A stretch of DNA of 64,000 bases, from NCBI GenBank assembly GCA_023053545.1, contig JAKZAN010000071.1, positions 120,417 through 184,416 on the forward strand, read 5' to 3'. Source of the stretch: Lepidurus packardi. Lineage: Eukaryota; Arthropoda; Branchiopoda; Notostraca; Triopsidae. Below the pieces are notes generated by a model, which was given only the letters and a program-made list of their open reading frames with translations, had not been told where the DNA came from and ran no database searches. Below are positions 1 through 6,944 of this stretch, piece after piece; position 1 is the stretch's first letter; every line of letters starts with the position of its first letter. The position numbers were made by a program, and so were the translations under genes.

Positions 1-2
1 GC

Positions 3-1004
3 AACAATTCGTTTATTGTGGTTGGGGTTGAGGATCAGGATAATGAACTTTTGGGGGTCGACTTTTTTGATGACAGTAGGCTGCAGAATTTGGTGAATGC
101 TTATTTGCAAAATCCGCCTAAAATTCAGTATGAAAACGTACCATTTCCGAATCTTCCTAAGGACAAAGTGATTGGATTGGTCACTATAAAACCCAAGAAG
201 AACACTGCTTATTTCAAGAAAGGGATTCATAATATTGTTGCCAAAACTGTTTTTATCAGGCGGGGCAGCACGACAATTCCGCTTTCAGAATTTCCTGAAA
301 CTTCCAGTAAAATCAGCGACAATAATGCTGCAGTGGTGCACGATATTGAAAATAGTGCCCGAAATAGCATTGCGCATACCTTGGACGGCGTGATGGATTT
401 TATGGTGGCGCGGCACAAAGACATTAATCCGAAATACAAAGTTTTCAAGGAATTGTTTGTGATTTGTTGGGCTGGTAATCCGAAAAAAATACGCAATACC
501 ACTTTTCTTTCTCGGGTGGATATCGAATTGGTTAACGAACAAATAAAGCTTTTTTATTCTGCTCTTGACGTGGTTTCTATTGCGTTTGACGATGCGTCCT
601 TTACGATTACGGAATATGTTGCTTTGGGCTTGAATGATCAAACTAGTTTTTATCCGTTAGAACAGCAGACTATTCGCTTTTTCGATAACGGCTACTATAA
701 AATTGAGAACGAGATGCTTTTTGACCCACCACGATTTAATCGCAAAATGCTTGCTCACATTTACCAATCGAATTTAAAATTGCTGGAAAAATTCTCTGAG
801 GGCAAGGCGCCGAATTCCGCTGAAAAAAACAGCCTAAGTCAGTTGCCATCCACGTTAATGATTTGCTACTTGAACGGCTTCGAGGATGCGAAGATGCAAC
901 TTATTAAAGCCAAGGAAATTTTGAGGGCATTTCCAGAAGCATACTTGGCTTTTAAAGAAACCATGCGCATATTGCGAAAAATGAAATATAACGTGTTGGA
1001 ATAA
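3..1004 (+). CDS. Schlafen AlbA_2-domain protein, 5' end outside window
   Basis: The reading frame is open from the first bases of the window, so the N-terminus is missing; a GTG at 18 is only an internal codon. The visible start (VVGVEDQDNELLGVD) and the following segment with KDKVIGLVTIKP and FIRRGSTTIPL match the AlbA_2 (Schlafen ATPase-type, putative nucleic-acid-binding) domain, covering about the first 85 visible residues. The remaining ~240 residues are a C-terminal region I do not recognise, mostly helical, with no membrane segment. Proteins of this kind are often called putative transcriptional regulators or occur in defence contexts; nothing in this window decides which. A hairpin lies 80 bases downstream. 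Domain call fairly sure, role unknown. Confidence 0.75.
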   Translation, partial: NNSFIVVGVEDQDNELLGVDFFDDSRLQNLVNAYLQNPPKIQYENVPFPNLPKDKVIGLVTIKPKKNTAYFKKGIHNIVAKTVFIRRGSTTIPLSEFPETSSKISDNNAAVVHDIENSARNSIAHTLDGVMDFMVARHKDINPKYKVFKELFVICWAGNPKKIRNTTFLSRVDIELVNEQIKLFYSALDVVSIAFDDASFTITEYVALGLNDQTSFYPLEQQTIRFFDNGYYKIENEMLFDPPRFNRKMLAHIYQSNLKLLEKFSEGKAPNSAEKNSLSQLPSTLMICYLNGFEDAKMQLIKAKEILRAFPEAYLAFKETMRILRKMKYNVLE

Positions 1005-1083
1005 GTGCTTTCAATGAGAAGCATGAAATGGCTTCTGTATTAAGGGCGCATCCTAATAATTGCGACCGTTTGTGGCATAATAA

Positions 1084-1107
1084 AAACGGCAGCCTAAGCT
1101 GCCGTTT
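1084..1107 (-). terminator. hairpin terminator, AAACGGCAGC family
   Basis: A perfect 10-bp stem (AAACGGCAGC / GCTGCCGTTT) with a 4-base loop. On the minus strand it is followed by TTTTTA. The same stem recurs at 7513 and 8802, with variants at 3391, 4597 and 10302, always at the 3' end of minus-strand units of the island. It may also end the plus-strand gene before it. Confidence 0.7.
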
Positions 1108-1218
1108 CACCAGACCCAATTCCGTTATTCCTGGATTAAGCCGGAAGGTTGGCCCCAACCCATCTTCCGTAATTGTAGTAATGCTTAACCGTCGTGGCGT
1201 TTATTGATTGAATCCGAT
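1108..1218 (-). ncRNA. candidate small RNA between an isolated promoter and a hairpin terminator
   Basis: On the minus strand a palindrome (1257-1269) and a perfect -7 box TAGTTTTG (1225-1232) are followed by about 110 bases and then the terminator at 1084-1107. No ATG-initiated ORF of meaningful size fits in between. The segment can fold: GGTTGG pairs with CCAACC at 1147-1160, with flanking GGAA/TTCC. A short frame without an ATG ends with HYYNYGRW and could also be a peptide. Promoter and terminator are seen; the RNA itself is inferred. Confidence 0.35.
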
Positions 1219-1224
1219 TTAAAG

Positions 1225-1269
1225 CAAAACTAATGCAGGAAGGCCGGTTTTAGGTTGCGGTTTTACCGT
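1225..1269 (-). promoter_or_regulatory. promoter with GCGGT-type palindrome
   Basis: Minus-strand -7 box TAGTTTTG lies at 1225-1232. A 13-bp near-perfect palindrome, GCGGT TTT ACCGT on the plus strand, lies at 1257-1269, upstream in the minus direction. The same palindrome (GCGGT AAA ACCGC) lies upstream of the regulator gene at 2132-2144. The layout mirrors the ACACT-type operators of the island. It probably drives the short unit at 1108-1218. Confidence 0.45.
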
Positions 1270-1424
1270 ATTTTTTCTTAAATACGTAGGGTTGCCTAGT
1301 TCCGAATAAGTGTTTTACAATTAGCGCTTTAAAGAAAAAAGGAAAGAAAAGTTGCGTTTTTTACTGACTTTCATACAAGACAGTCTCGCAGTATTTCGAA
1401 TGTTTTTGCACGAAAAAACGCACA

Positions 1425-2087
1425 TTAGTCAATAAAACCCCTTTCCCGGGCAGCTTTAACAATGTCCTGACTTTCCGCGTTATTGATGCCAAAAAAGTCC
1501 TTGAGCATCATCTTCCTTTTTTCAATTGCGCTCAAAGAAAGCGGCAAGTAGTCTGGCAGGTCTTTTGTTCTGATTCCCCTTGCCAAGTGCGCAATAATCT
1601 GGCGGTTTAGGCTGTCTAAATAACGGTCTTGGTTGAGTATTGTGCTGAGGGCTTTTGTGACAGATCGAGAATAATAAGAACCTGATGTATAGGCTTGTCC
1701 AACCCCAACTTTCATTTCGGCTCCATCAAAATCACTTTTGATGAGAATTCCGGCGGGGTTGCAGTGCCTTACCAAATTATACAGCACAAAAGGCTCCGCA
1801 ATAGCCGTAACAAAAACAATTTTAATGGCAGGATTGTGATTTCGCAATAAAGGCACCAGATCTTCACCACCCTCGAGTTGTTGGCTAACAAAACCAGGAA
1901 GTTTCAAATCGATAATTGCCAAATCAAAGGACTGCAATTCCTCCGTTTGCAATAAATTATACGTTTCTTCACACGAATAAACTCCTGTGATATTATATTT
2001 TAACTTGCCGCCTCTGCGATTTAGCACGGTGCTATAACCTATAATCTGTGTGGGGTGATCATCAATTATTAAGGTGTTGATTACCAT
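1425..2087 (-). CDS. LuxR/NarL-type response regulator, orphan
   Basis: A 220-residue protein with an N-terminal receiver domain: acidic pair in LIIDDHP at ~8-10, phospho-acceptor Asp in AIIDLKLPG near residue 61, Lys in GILIKSDF near 117. A C-terminal helix-turn-helix follows from ~165 (LNRQIIAHLARGIRTKDLP ... SLSAIEKRKMMLKDFF). It is a clear paralogue of the regulator at 13222-13875, sharing the unusual GxLIKSDF and EKRK/KKRK segments. No kinase gene is adjacent, so it is an orphan or is phosphorylated by the kinase at 13918-15942. A GCGGT AAA ACCGC palindrome 45 bases upstream of its ATG suggests autoregulation. Family certain, target genes inferred. Confidence 0.9.
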   Translation of the reverse strand: MVINTLIIDDHPTQIIGYSTVLNRRGGKLKYNITGVYSCEETYNLLQTEELQSFDLAIIDLKLPGFVSQQLEGGEDLVPLLRNHNPAIKIVFVTAIAEPFVLYNLVRHCNPAGILIKSDFDGAEMKVGVGQAYTSGSYYSRSVTKALSTILNQDRYLDSLNRQIIAHLARGIRTKDLPDYLPLSLSAIEKRKMMLKDFFGINNAESQDIVKAARERGFID

Positions 2088-2131
2088 ATAAAATTTTCTG
2101 TGAAATTAACTTAATTTAAAATTTGATAGGT

Positions 2132-2144
2132 GCGGTAAAACCGC
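2132..2144 (-). promoter_or_regulatory. 13-bp palindrome upstream of orphan regulator
   Basis: GCGGT AAA ACCGC is a perfect palindrome in the intergenic region between the divergent genes at 2087 and 2272. Measured from the palindrome core, a weak -7-like TAATTTCA lies at the same distance (23 bases) as the TAGTTTTG box does in the ACACT-type operators. A second copy is at 1257-1269. Probable binding site of the regulator at 1425-2087. Confidence 0.45.
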
Positions 2145-2271
2145 CAATCTTGTTAAATTCCTTCACGGATTGCAAACCGCGTGAAAGTGCATACTTAAAA
2201 TTATGTTAGCGCCATTTAATGGTAAAATTTTATTGCCTATTTTCAGCTATTTTTGTAATAATTCAAAACAA

Positions 2272-3009
2272 ATGAAACGAACCTTTGTAATTGGCGATAT
2301 TCACGGTGGACTCCGCGCACTGGAACAAGTGCTGGCGCGCGCATCAGTAAAGAAAAAAGACCGCCTTGTTTTTCTAGGCGATTACGTCGACAGCTGGAGC
2401 GAATCGCCACAAGTGCTGGATTACCTCATCAATTTAGCCGGCACAAACGATTGCATTTTCATCCGTGGCAATCACGACGAGCTGCTTCTGCAATGGCTTC
2501 AGGGCAAGGAAAATGAGCTTTGGCACCAACACGGCGGCGCGGCGACTATGAAATCTTATTTCAGGGAAAATCAGGAAACCAAAGACCGGCACATCGCGTT
2601 TTTGCAGTCTTTACAGGACTTTTACCACGATAAAAAAAATCGGCTTTTCGTGCATGCTGGTTTCACGAATATGAACGGTGCCGCAAGCGAATATTATCCG
2701 CGGTTGTTGTACTGGGAGCGAACACTTTGGGAAACCGCGCTGGCACTCGACAAAAAGATGAAAAAATCTGATCCTTTCTACCCGAAAAGGCTGCTGGTTT
2801 ATGACGAAATTTTCATTGGCCACACACCCGTCACCAAACTCGGATTCACAACGCCACTCAACAAAGCAAACGTTTGGAACATCGACACCGGCGCCGCGTT
2901 CAAAGGTCCGCTTACGATTCTGGATGTCGACACTAAAGAATACTGGCAAAGCGACCCACTCCCCGAACTGTATCCAGGCGAATCCGGCAGAAATGGCAAC
3001 GGTTTCTAA
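2272..3009 (+). CDS. calcineurin-like serine/threonine-type phosphoesterase
   Basis: A 245-residue cytoplasmic protein of the PPP-like metallophosphoesterase family. The metal-binding motifs appear in order: GDIHGG (~7-12), GDYVDS (~37-42), GNHDE (~66-70), FVHAGF (~126) and IGHTP (~185). These are the hallmarks of bacterial PrpA/ApaH-like phosphatases, which act on phosphoproteins or dinucleoside polyphosphates; the substrate here cannot be told. The ATG at 2272 is preferred over an in-frame ATG at 2203 because GDIHGG normally lies within the first dozen residues. It is divergent from the regulator gene and followed by an intergenic repeat. Confidence 0.85.
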   Translation: MKRTFVIGDIHGGLRALEQVLARASVKKKDRLVFLGDYVDSWSESPQVLDYLINLAGTNDCIFIRGNHDELLLQWLQGKENELWHQHGGAATMKSYFRENQETKDRHIAFLQSLQDFYHDKKNRLFVHAGFTNMNGAASEYYPRLLYWERTLWETALALDKKMKKSDPFYPKRLLVYDEIFIGHTPVTKLGFTTPLNKANVWNIDTGAAFKGPLTILDVDTKEYWQSDPLPELYPGESGRNGNGF

Positions 3010-3014
3010 AGTAA

Positions 3015-3112
3015 TTTGGGCGTTCCCCGCCGAAAAAAGCGGGTCGTGCTTTCCGCTGCTATCTTTTTTCCGCTGCGCTACAAAAAGGATATCCGCTGCA
3101 ATCACTAACGCG
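3015..3112. repeat. 98-bp dispersed intergenic repeat, copy 1
   Basis: A segment beginning TTTGGGCGTTCCCCGCC and ending ATCACTAACGCG, nearly identical to 16448-16545 with only a few differences. It contains a GC-rich hairpin (CCCCGCC ... GGCGGGT type) and the core CTATCTTTTTTCCGCTGCG. Similar elements are common between genes in Flavobacterium. It carries no credible ORF. The two copies bracket the accessory island. Confidence 0.7.
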
Positions 3113-3172
3113 AGATTTCGTTCTGAAATTGGCATTCATTTGCACCAGAGCAAAAGACTGTATATCAAAAAA

Positions 3173-3196
3173 AACAACAGTTTTGAGACTATCGTT
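3173..3196 (-). terminator. hairpin terminator of the gene-less cassette
   Basis: A 9-bp stem (AACAACAGT / ACTATCGTT on the plus strand) that pairs fully in minus-strand RNA through two G-U pairs, followed there by eight U. It is a diverged relative of the terminator at 4597-4628. Confidence 0.6.
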
Positions 3197-3292
3197 TTTG
3201 TAATGCTAAAGCAAAACTTGTTTGCTACTGATTGCGAATCTAAAATAATGTTTAAATCCAATTGTCGAAAAGTAGAACAGTCGAGTAATTTG
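3197..3292 (-). ncRNA. empty cassette: promoter and terminator with no gene between
   Basis: The full constant promoter (operator 3326-3346, -7 box 3299-3306) points at a terminator only about 120 bases away (3173-3196). No ATG-initiated ORF lies in between, and the shared signal peptide is absent. It may specify a small RNA controlled like the rest of the array, or be a cassette whose gene was deleted. The transcript is inferred. Confidence 0.35.
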
Positions 3293-3298
3293 TTAGGC

Positions 3299-3346
3299 CA
3301 AAACTAAAGCAATCTTAAAACCTGATTTTACACTAAAAGTGTAAAA
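3299..3346 (-). promoter_or_regulatory. cassette promoter 1: operator palindrome, 19 nt, -7 box
   Basis: A perfect palindrome at 3326-3346 (arms TTTTACACT and AGTGTAAAA around AAA), then exactly 19 nt, then -7 box TAGTTTTG at 3299-3306 (minus strand). No -33 TTG is seen, as expected for a promoter that needs an activator bound at the palindrome. TTTAACA beyond the distal arm is also conserved between copies. Confidence 0.75.
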
Positions 3347-3390
3347 AAATGTTAAAGGTATTGTGCTGACGAATCGGGCTAAAAAAGAAA

Positions 3391-3416
3391 AAAACGACAG
3401 GTGAACCTGCCGTTTT
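3391..3416 (-). terminator. hairpin terminator after the 81-residue membrane gene
   Basis: An 11-bp stem AAAACGACAGG / CCTGCCGTTTT with a TGAA loop. The one mismatch on the plus strand becomes a G-U pair in minus-strand RNA, supporting minus-strand transcription. A T-rich tail follows. Confidence 0.7.
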
Positions 3417-3445
3417 AAATGTATTGGCATTAGAGTTACTACTAT

Positions 3446-3691
3446 TCAGTGCTGAATCTTAGATTGATTACTGCGTTTTTTACCGTAATAGTACATTACT
3501 ATAAATCCTATATCAACAATTAATGCTCTAAATGTCGAAACATATAAAAGTTTGTAAAAATTACTCTCATTTATTGCTTTTTTTTCATTTAAAAAGTAGA
3601 AATGTGACCAAACAATAAAATTAATAAAAATTGTTGTTATTATCAGTAAAAGTATTATCCCTATTTCAGTTGCTTTTTTCTTTCTATACAT
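3446..3691 (-). CDS. small two-helix membrane protein, putative immunity protein
   Basis: An 81-residue protein with two hydrophobic segments (~10-33 and ~52-70) and a basic, polar C-terminus (YYYGKKRSNQSKIQH). It matches no family I recognise. It starts 11 bases after the stop of the secreted protein gene at 3703-4419 and ends before a terminator, so the two form one transcript. Small membrane proteins directly after secreted antibacterial proteins are typical immunity proteins. The role is inferred from position only. Confidence 0.6.
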   Translation of the reverse strand: MYRKKKATEIGIILLLIITTIFINFIVWSHFYFLNEKKAINESNFYKLLYVSTFRALIVDIGFIVMYYYGKKRSNQSKIQH

Positions 3692-3702
3692 AAGATCAGA
3701 AA

Positions 3703-4419
3703 TTAATCATTCCAGTTAATATGCGCTGTCATTGATGCTCCAACTGCGCCAGAAACGGCGCCGTACAAAAAACCTGCAAGCCCGCCTACAGGGCCAGAAA
3801 CAAATAGAGCAGATAAGCCCCACGTAACCATTCCTATTCCAGCACCACAACCATCTGCGCGAACCCAACCTGGCAGTTTATCTTTACTTGAAGATCCTGC
3901 TTTTGCGTAAGCGTATTTAGATCCTAAACCAGAGCCTCCCATTTCTTTTGGATACCAAAAATTGGCAGAAGCTTTCGACGTTTCCAAAAGAACCATAATA
4001 GTATCCCAATCATTTTTTGACAAATTCTTATTTACATCTGTCTTTATCAAATCTAGCTTTTTATTTAGTTCACTAATATTTGTTGACTCATTTATTGCAT
4101 CTTCGATTTGATTAAAATATTCTGTAGCTTTAATGTTTATAAAACTATTTAATATTTCTCTTTTCATTTGATTGTAACTTTGACTTGTAAAATAATCAAA
4201 TATTTTAGCTTGTTCATCTTTTGTAATATTAGGAATTTTTACAGCTAAGAAAGCCTCCTTTGGTTCTAACTCCTTACTCATCGCATTATTTACAGACTGT
4301 AGGAGATAGTCATTGTGTAATTTTGCAAATTCTAAAGGATTCACTCTACCAGTTCCTTGTGAAAAACTTGTATTTGCAAACATAACTGTAGCAATTAAGC
4401 CAAAAATAATTTTTTTCAT
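3703..4419 (-). CDS. secreted bacteriocin-like protein with shared signal peptide and Gly-rich C-terminus
   Basis: A 238-residue protein. Residues 1-14 (MKKIIFGLIATVMF) are identical to those of the genes at 7934, 10862, 11936 and 12665, and a Sec signal peptide ends near residue 21 (FSQ). A helical, charged region follows (~25-165). The last ~50 residues are hydrophobic and very Gly/Ala-rich with GxxxG spacing (a glycine-zipper look), beginning after DGCGAG and ending HINWND. The order signal peptide / helical pro-region / short membrane-active C-terminal segment resembles bacteriocin precursors. Promoter at 4509-4556, UTR stem-loop at 4442-4464, membrane partner immediately downstream. No homologue is recognised; the antibacterial role is inference. 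Confidence 0.7.
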   Translation of the reverse strand: MKKIIFGLIATVMFANTSFSQGTGRVNPLEFAKLHNDYLLQSVNNAMSKELEPKEAFLAVKIPNITKDEQAKIFDYFTSQSYNQMKREILNSFINIKATEYFNQIEDAINESTNISELNKKLDLIKTDVNKNLSKNDWDTIMVLLETSKASANFWYPKEMGGSGLGSKYAYAKAGSSSKDKLPGWVRADGCGAGIGMVTWGLSALFVSGPVGGLAGFLYGAVSGAVGASMTAHINWND

Positions 4420-4441
4420 AATATATAAATTTTAAGGTTTT

Positions 4442-4464
4442 AAATCTGAAACCAGTTCAAATTT
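4442..4464 (-). promoter_or_regulatory. 5'-UTR stem-loop of cassette leader
   Basis: A 9-bp stem in minus-strand RNA (AAATTTGAA / TTCAGATTT) just upstream of the ATG. Compared with the other leaders the stem base change gives a U-G pair, so pairing is kept. The equivalent structures are at 8644, 11060, 12493 and 13078. Confidence 0.5.
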
Positions 4465-4508
4465 GTCTAGTTGTTGATAACAAATAATTCTCGAGTAATT
4501 TGTTAGGT

Positions 4509-4556
4509 CAAAACTAAGCCAATCTTAAAACCTGATTTTACACTAAAAGTGTAAAA
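4509..4556 (-). promoter_or_regulatory. cassette promoter 2: operator palindrome, 19 nt, -7 box
   Basis: Perfect palindrome at 4536-4556, 19-nt spacer, -7 box TAGTTTTG at 4509-4516. The palindrome centre lies 127 bases upstream of the ATG of the gene at 3703-4419; in two other cassettes this distance is 125. Confidence 0.8.
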
Positions 4557-4596
4557 AATGTTAAAGCGTGGCAAAACTCAAATTTTTTCACTCGCA

Positions 4597-4628
4597 AAAA
4601 AACGACAGTTTTGCGACTGTCGTTTTTA
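4597..4628 (-). terminator. hairpin terminator after the 80-residue membrane gene
   Basis: A perfect 9-bp stem AACGACAGT / ACTGTCGTT flanked by A and T runs that lengthen it, with a short loop. In minus-strand RNA a U-rich tail follows. Confidence 0.75.
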
Positions 4629-4687
4629 TAGTGCGAATCATGTTTACTATTGCGCTAAGCGAAAAAAAAATTTGCTTCAAGCAGCAT

Positions 4688-4930
4688 TTATACTTGGTTC
4701 CAATAAAATGAAAATATTACCGCGGATAAAGACACAAAAAATAGTAATATCCAAAGTTTTTGCTTTGGTAGCGCTTTACTTTTGTATAGCTGAAAGAAAT
4801 GATTTGTCGCAAAAACCAAAATTGGAATCAGCAGTAAAAATTTTACTGTAATGCTTAATTTAAGCAAGTTTGTCATAACAAGATAAAGTCCCAGTAATAA
4901 GAAAAGGACCATGTTGGATTGTTTTTTCAT
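4688..4930 (-). CDS. small hydrophobic membrane protein
   Basis: An 80-residue protein starting MKKQSNMVLF at 4930; an in-frame longer start at 5002 adds residues that overlap the preceding fragment and look non-coding. It has three hydrophobic stretches (~7-22, ~28-45, ~60-77) separated by basic loops (QLYKSKALPKQK). No known family. It is the last gene before a terminator in a run of small membrane-protein genes behind the secreted proteins at 5773-7400. It may be an immunity or accessory protein; the sequence does not say. Confidence 0.55.
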   Translation of the reverse strand: MKKQSNMVLFLLLGLYLVMTNLLKLSITVKFLLLIPILVFATNHFFQLYKSKALPKQKLWILLFFVSLSAVIFSFYWNQV

Positions 4931-4970
4931 AATGAAGATATTAAAGATTTGGATATTTAGTGAAACGGCC

Positions 4971-5177
4971 TTACTGTACAACACGCTTACTACCGGTGCC
5001 AACCAAAGAGATCAGAAAAGCAGCAATTGGCGTCAACAAATAGTACGGATTGTCAATACGATTATAATAGTAGCAAGCATAGAATAATAAGATAAATGGG
5101 CTGGCTATATATAAGAACACCAACAATCTATTATAAATACTGGCCGTGGTGTTCACCTTAAAAAGTACGATAATCAA
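4971..5177 (-). pseudogene. C-terminal remnant of the 162-residue membrane protein family
   Basis: The frame encodes about 67 residues similar to the last third of the protein at 10351-10839: both have FLY(I/V)A(S/A)PFIL(L/I)FY, then RIDN(P/L)YY(L/V)LTPI. There is no ATG; the frame opens at a TTG (5177) and an in-frame stop lies a few codons upstream. Only about 60 bases separate it from the next gene, so the N-terminal two thirds are deleted rather than frameshifted. A leftover of cassette recombination. Confidence 0.6.
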
Positions 5178-5238
5178 ATCGAGTTCGGGATATGTGAACT
5201 ATTTCGCCGATCACTTGAGGAAATCAATGCCAATCAAT

Positions 5239-5463
5239 TTAGTTCTGTTCCTTTTTATTGAGCGAAAACAGATAGTAAACCGAGATTAGCATCGAAGTCA
5301 TTAAAGCCACAGCTCCAAAAACTGCATACTGCATTGGCCTCGAAAACACGATTCCGCCGTTGTTTAAATGATTTTGCATACTGTCAAAAGATCCTAAATC
5401 AAGCATCATGACGATTGCGGTACAGTTTAGCAGAATGCTGAGAACGATGACGAATTTTTTCAT
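5239..5463 (-). CDS. small two-helix membrane protein
   Basis: A 74-residue protein from the ATG at 5463 (MKKFVIVLSILLNC); the longer in-frame start at 5568 would overlap the preceding gene and is unlikely. Hydrophobic segments lie at ~3-20 and ~46-66, with a short polar loop (FDSMQNHLNNGG) between and a charged tail (LNKKEQN). No family recognised. It belongs to the minus-strand operon headed by the secreted proteins at 6945-7400 and 5773-6909. Confidence 0.55.
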   Translation of the reverse strand: MKKFVIVLSILLNCTAIVMMLDLGSFDSMQNHLNNGGIVFSRPMQYAVFGAVALMTSMLISVYYLFSLNKKEQN

Positions 5464-5501
5464 GTGTAAATAATTAAGTTTAATTTTTAGGAACTGCATT
5501 A

Positions 5502-5687
5502 TTACTTCTGTCTCGAGAAATACAATATTGATCCAATCAAGGGAAAAGCAAAAACCACAAATAGCCACATGCGTTTATCGCCATCAAGAAGGGTTTCGTC
5601 GTGGTTTACTTTGTGAAGTACTGTCGCAAAAACATAGATTATGTGAATAACGAACAGCAACGGTATAACTAATAACAATAGATTCAT
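5502..5687 (-). CDS. small membrane protein with PLDc_N-like segment
   Basis: A 61-residue protein with two membrane helices (~3-22 and ~42-57). The second (RMWLFVVFAFPLIGSILYF) fits the phospholipase D N-terminal membrane domain (PLDc_N), which also occurs as a stand-alone small protein. The same motif is found in the proteins at 7697-7921 and, as a remnant, 21070-21189. It stands 85 bases after the secreted helical protein gene (5773-6909). Immunity function is inferred from its repeated association with secreted proteins. Confidence 0.6.
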   Translation of the reverse strand: MNLLLLVIPLLFVIHIIYVFATVLHKVNHDETLLDGDKRMWLFVVFAFPLIGSILYFSRQK

Positions 5688-5772
5688 GTTTAAAAAAATT
5701 TGAGGTTATTTCCCTTTCAAACAGGGGGCAATATAAGTATAATACTACAAAGAGCCGCTTCTTCCCTTTTAA

Positions 5773-6909
5773 TTAATCAAATTCGTTTAGTCCATATAAA
5801 ATCTCCTTCATTTTGGTTCCGTTCACTTCGACTGGCTTGTATGCGATATTAAATTTGTCAATTGCGACGTCTACATCAGCTTTTAATTTCTTGTATTCCA
5901 TTGGCAGTTTCGTCTCACATTGTTTTCCATTCTCGTAGCTGTTCAAAATAATTTTAAACTTTTCATAAAACTTGCCGCCCTGGTCAATAAAGTTGTTGTA
6001 TTGTGTAATGAACTGCAATAGCCGGTCAATTGGAAACTCTAAATTAACCTGCATCTTATACTGAGATGTGCCTGTTGCAGTTTTCAGTTTTGCTAAGTAC
6101 TCTTCCATTTTCTGTGTGACCGATTCCCAATCATCATTCGATCGGCAATTTTCCAATGTTGCAACGTAACCAATCGGTTTTGTATAGTCTCTAAATAGCA
6201 GTTCAATGTCAGTCTTCATTTTTGTATTACTTGTTTGTAGAAAAGCTGTTTCGAAATAAATCGTATTCAAATCATTTTGCATTCGCAAGGTGAAATCGAG
6301 AATACATTCCACGTTTCCGATCTCCTTTTCTTTCTCTTCTTTTGACAATGAAGAACTGAGCATGTTCGTAAAAGTCTGAACGACTGATACAATCGTATTC
6401 GTGCCAAGTACGGAAGTTAGGTCGAAGGCCGATTTCTTATCACGCTTGGCTGAAACAACTTCCTTCAATTTTTCATACTCTGGATACTGGTTAGGGTTTG
6501 AAATTTTGTTGATTTCATTTAATGTCCGAACAGATGCGAAATGGTGATCTAAACTTAGCACTTTTTCATACAAGATTCTGATGATCTGCAAACCTTTAAG
6601 GTACCGTATCTTAGACAATTCGCCAGAACTCTCCTTAATCATTCCTACGATTTCTGCTTTAATAAAATCTTTTTCCATCAGTAAGTCAACCTTTTGCTCC
6701 ATGCTAACTGCTTCTTTTAAAGCAGCGTTGACCTCTTGCAAGCGAAAACGCTTTTGGTCAATAAGCAAATCGTATTTATGCTGAACACGATTGACTTCGT
6801 TAAGCATCTCTTTAATAATGTCATTAGGATTGCTTTCATCACCTTTTGAAAACGCATTTGTTTTGGTAAACAAAACGATAAGTAAAACTATGTATGTCGC
6901 TGATTTCAT
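5773..6909 (-). CDS. secreted all-helical protein of unknown function
   Basis: A 378-residue protein with an N-terminal signal peptide (hydrophobic 5-16, cleavage near TNAFS). The rest is almost entirely charged helix with coiled-coil character (for example ~28-75 and ~190-235), two Cys (~200 and ~255) and a further Cys near 345. There are no membrane segments beyond the signal and no recognised domain. It lies 35 bases after the gene at 6945-7400, so the two are co-transcribed from the operator promoter at 7422-7469. It could be a larger effector, scaffold or binding partner of its neighbour. Function unknown. Confidence 0.65.
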   Translation of the reverse strand: MKSATYIVLLIVLFTKTNAFSKGDESNPNDIIKEMLNEVNRVQHKYDLLIDQKRFRLQEVNAALKEAVSMEQKVDLLMEKDFIKAEIVGMIKESSGELSKIRYLKGLQIIRILYEKVLSLDHHFASVRTLNEINKISNPNQYPEYEKLKEVVSAKRDKKSAFDLTSVLGTNTIVSVVQTFTNMLSSSLSKEEKEKEIGNVECILDFTLRMQNDLNTIYFETAFLQTSNTKMKTDIELLFRDYTKPIGYVATLENCRSNDDWESVTQKMEEYLAKLKTATGTSQYKMQVNLEFPIDRLLQFITQYNNFIDQGGKFYEKFKIILNSYENGKQCETKLPMEYKKLKADVDVAIDKFNIAYKPVEVNGTKMKEILYGLNEFD

Positions 6910-6944
6910 GGGTGGCAGTCTTTAAAATTATATGGTTCTTTGGC

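Noticed and set aside
952-1158. 68-codon minus-strand frame starting at 1158
   Set aside because: It runs through the terminator hairpin and into the opposite strand of the AlbA_2 gene; the region fits a promoter/terminator unit better.
2611-3307. Long open frames on both strands opposite and behind the phosphatase gene
   Set aside because: They lie antisense to, or in another frame of, a clear metallophosphoesterase and run into an intergenic repeat and terminator; no family features.
3326-3346. The 21-bp palindrome as a transcription terminator
   Set aside because: It is AT-only apart from four bases, lies upstream of -7 boxes at fixed distance, and separate GC-rich hairpins already serve as terminators.
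5178-5238. A frameshift as the cause of the fragment at 4971-5177
   Set aside because: Only about 60 bases lie between it and the next gene, too little for the missing ~95 codons, so it is a deletion remnant.
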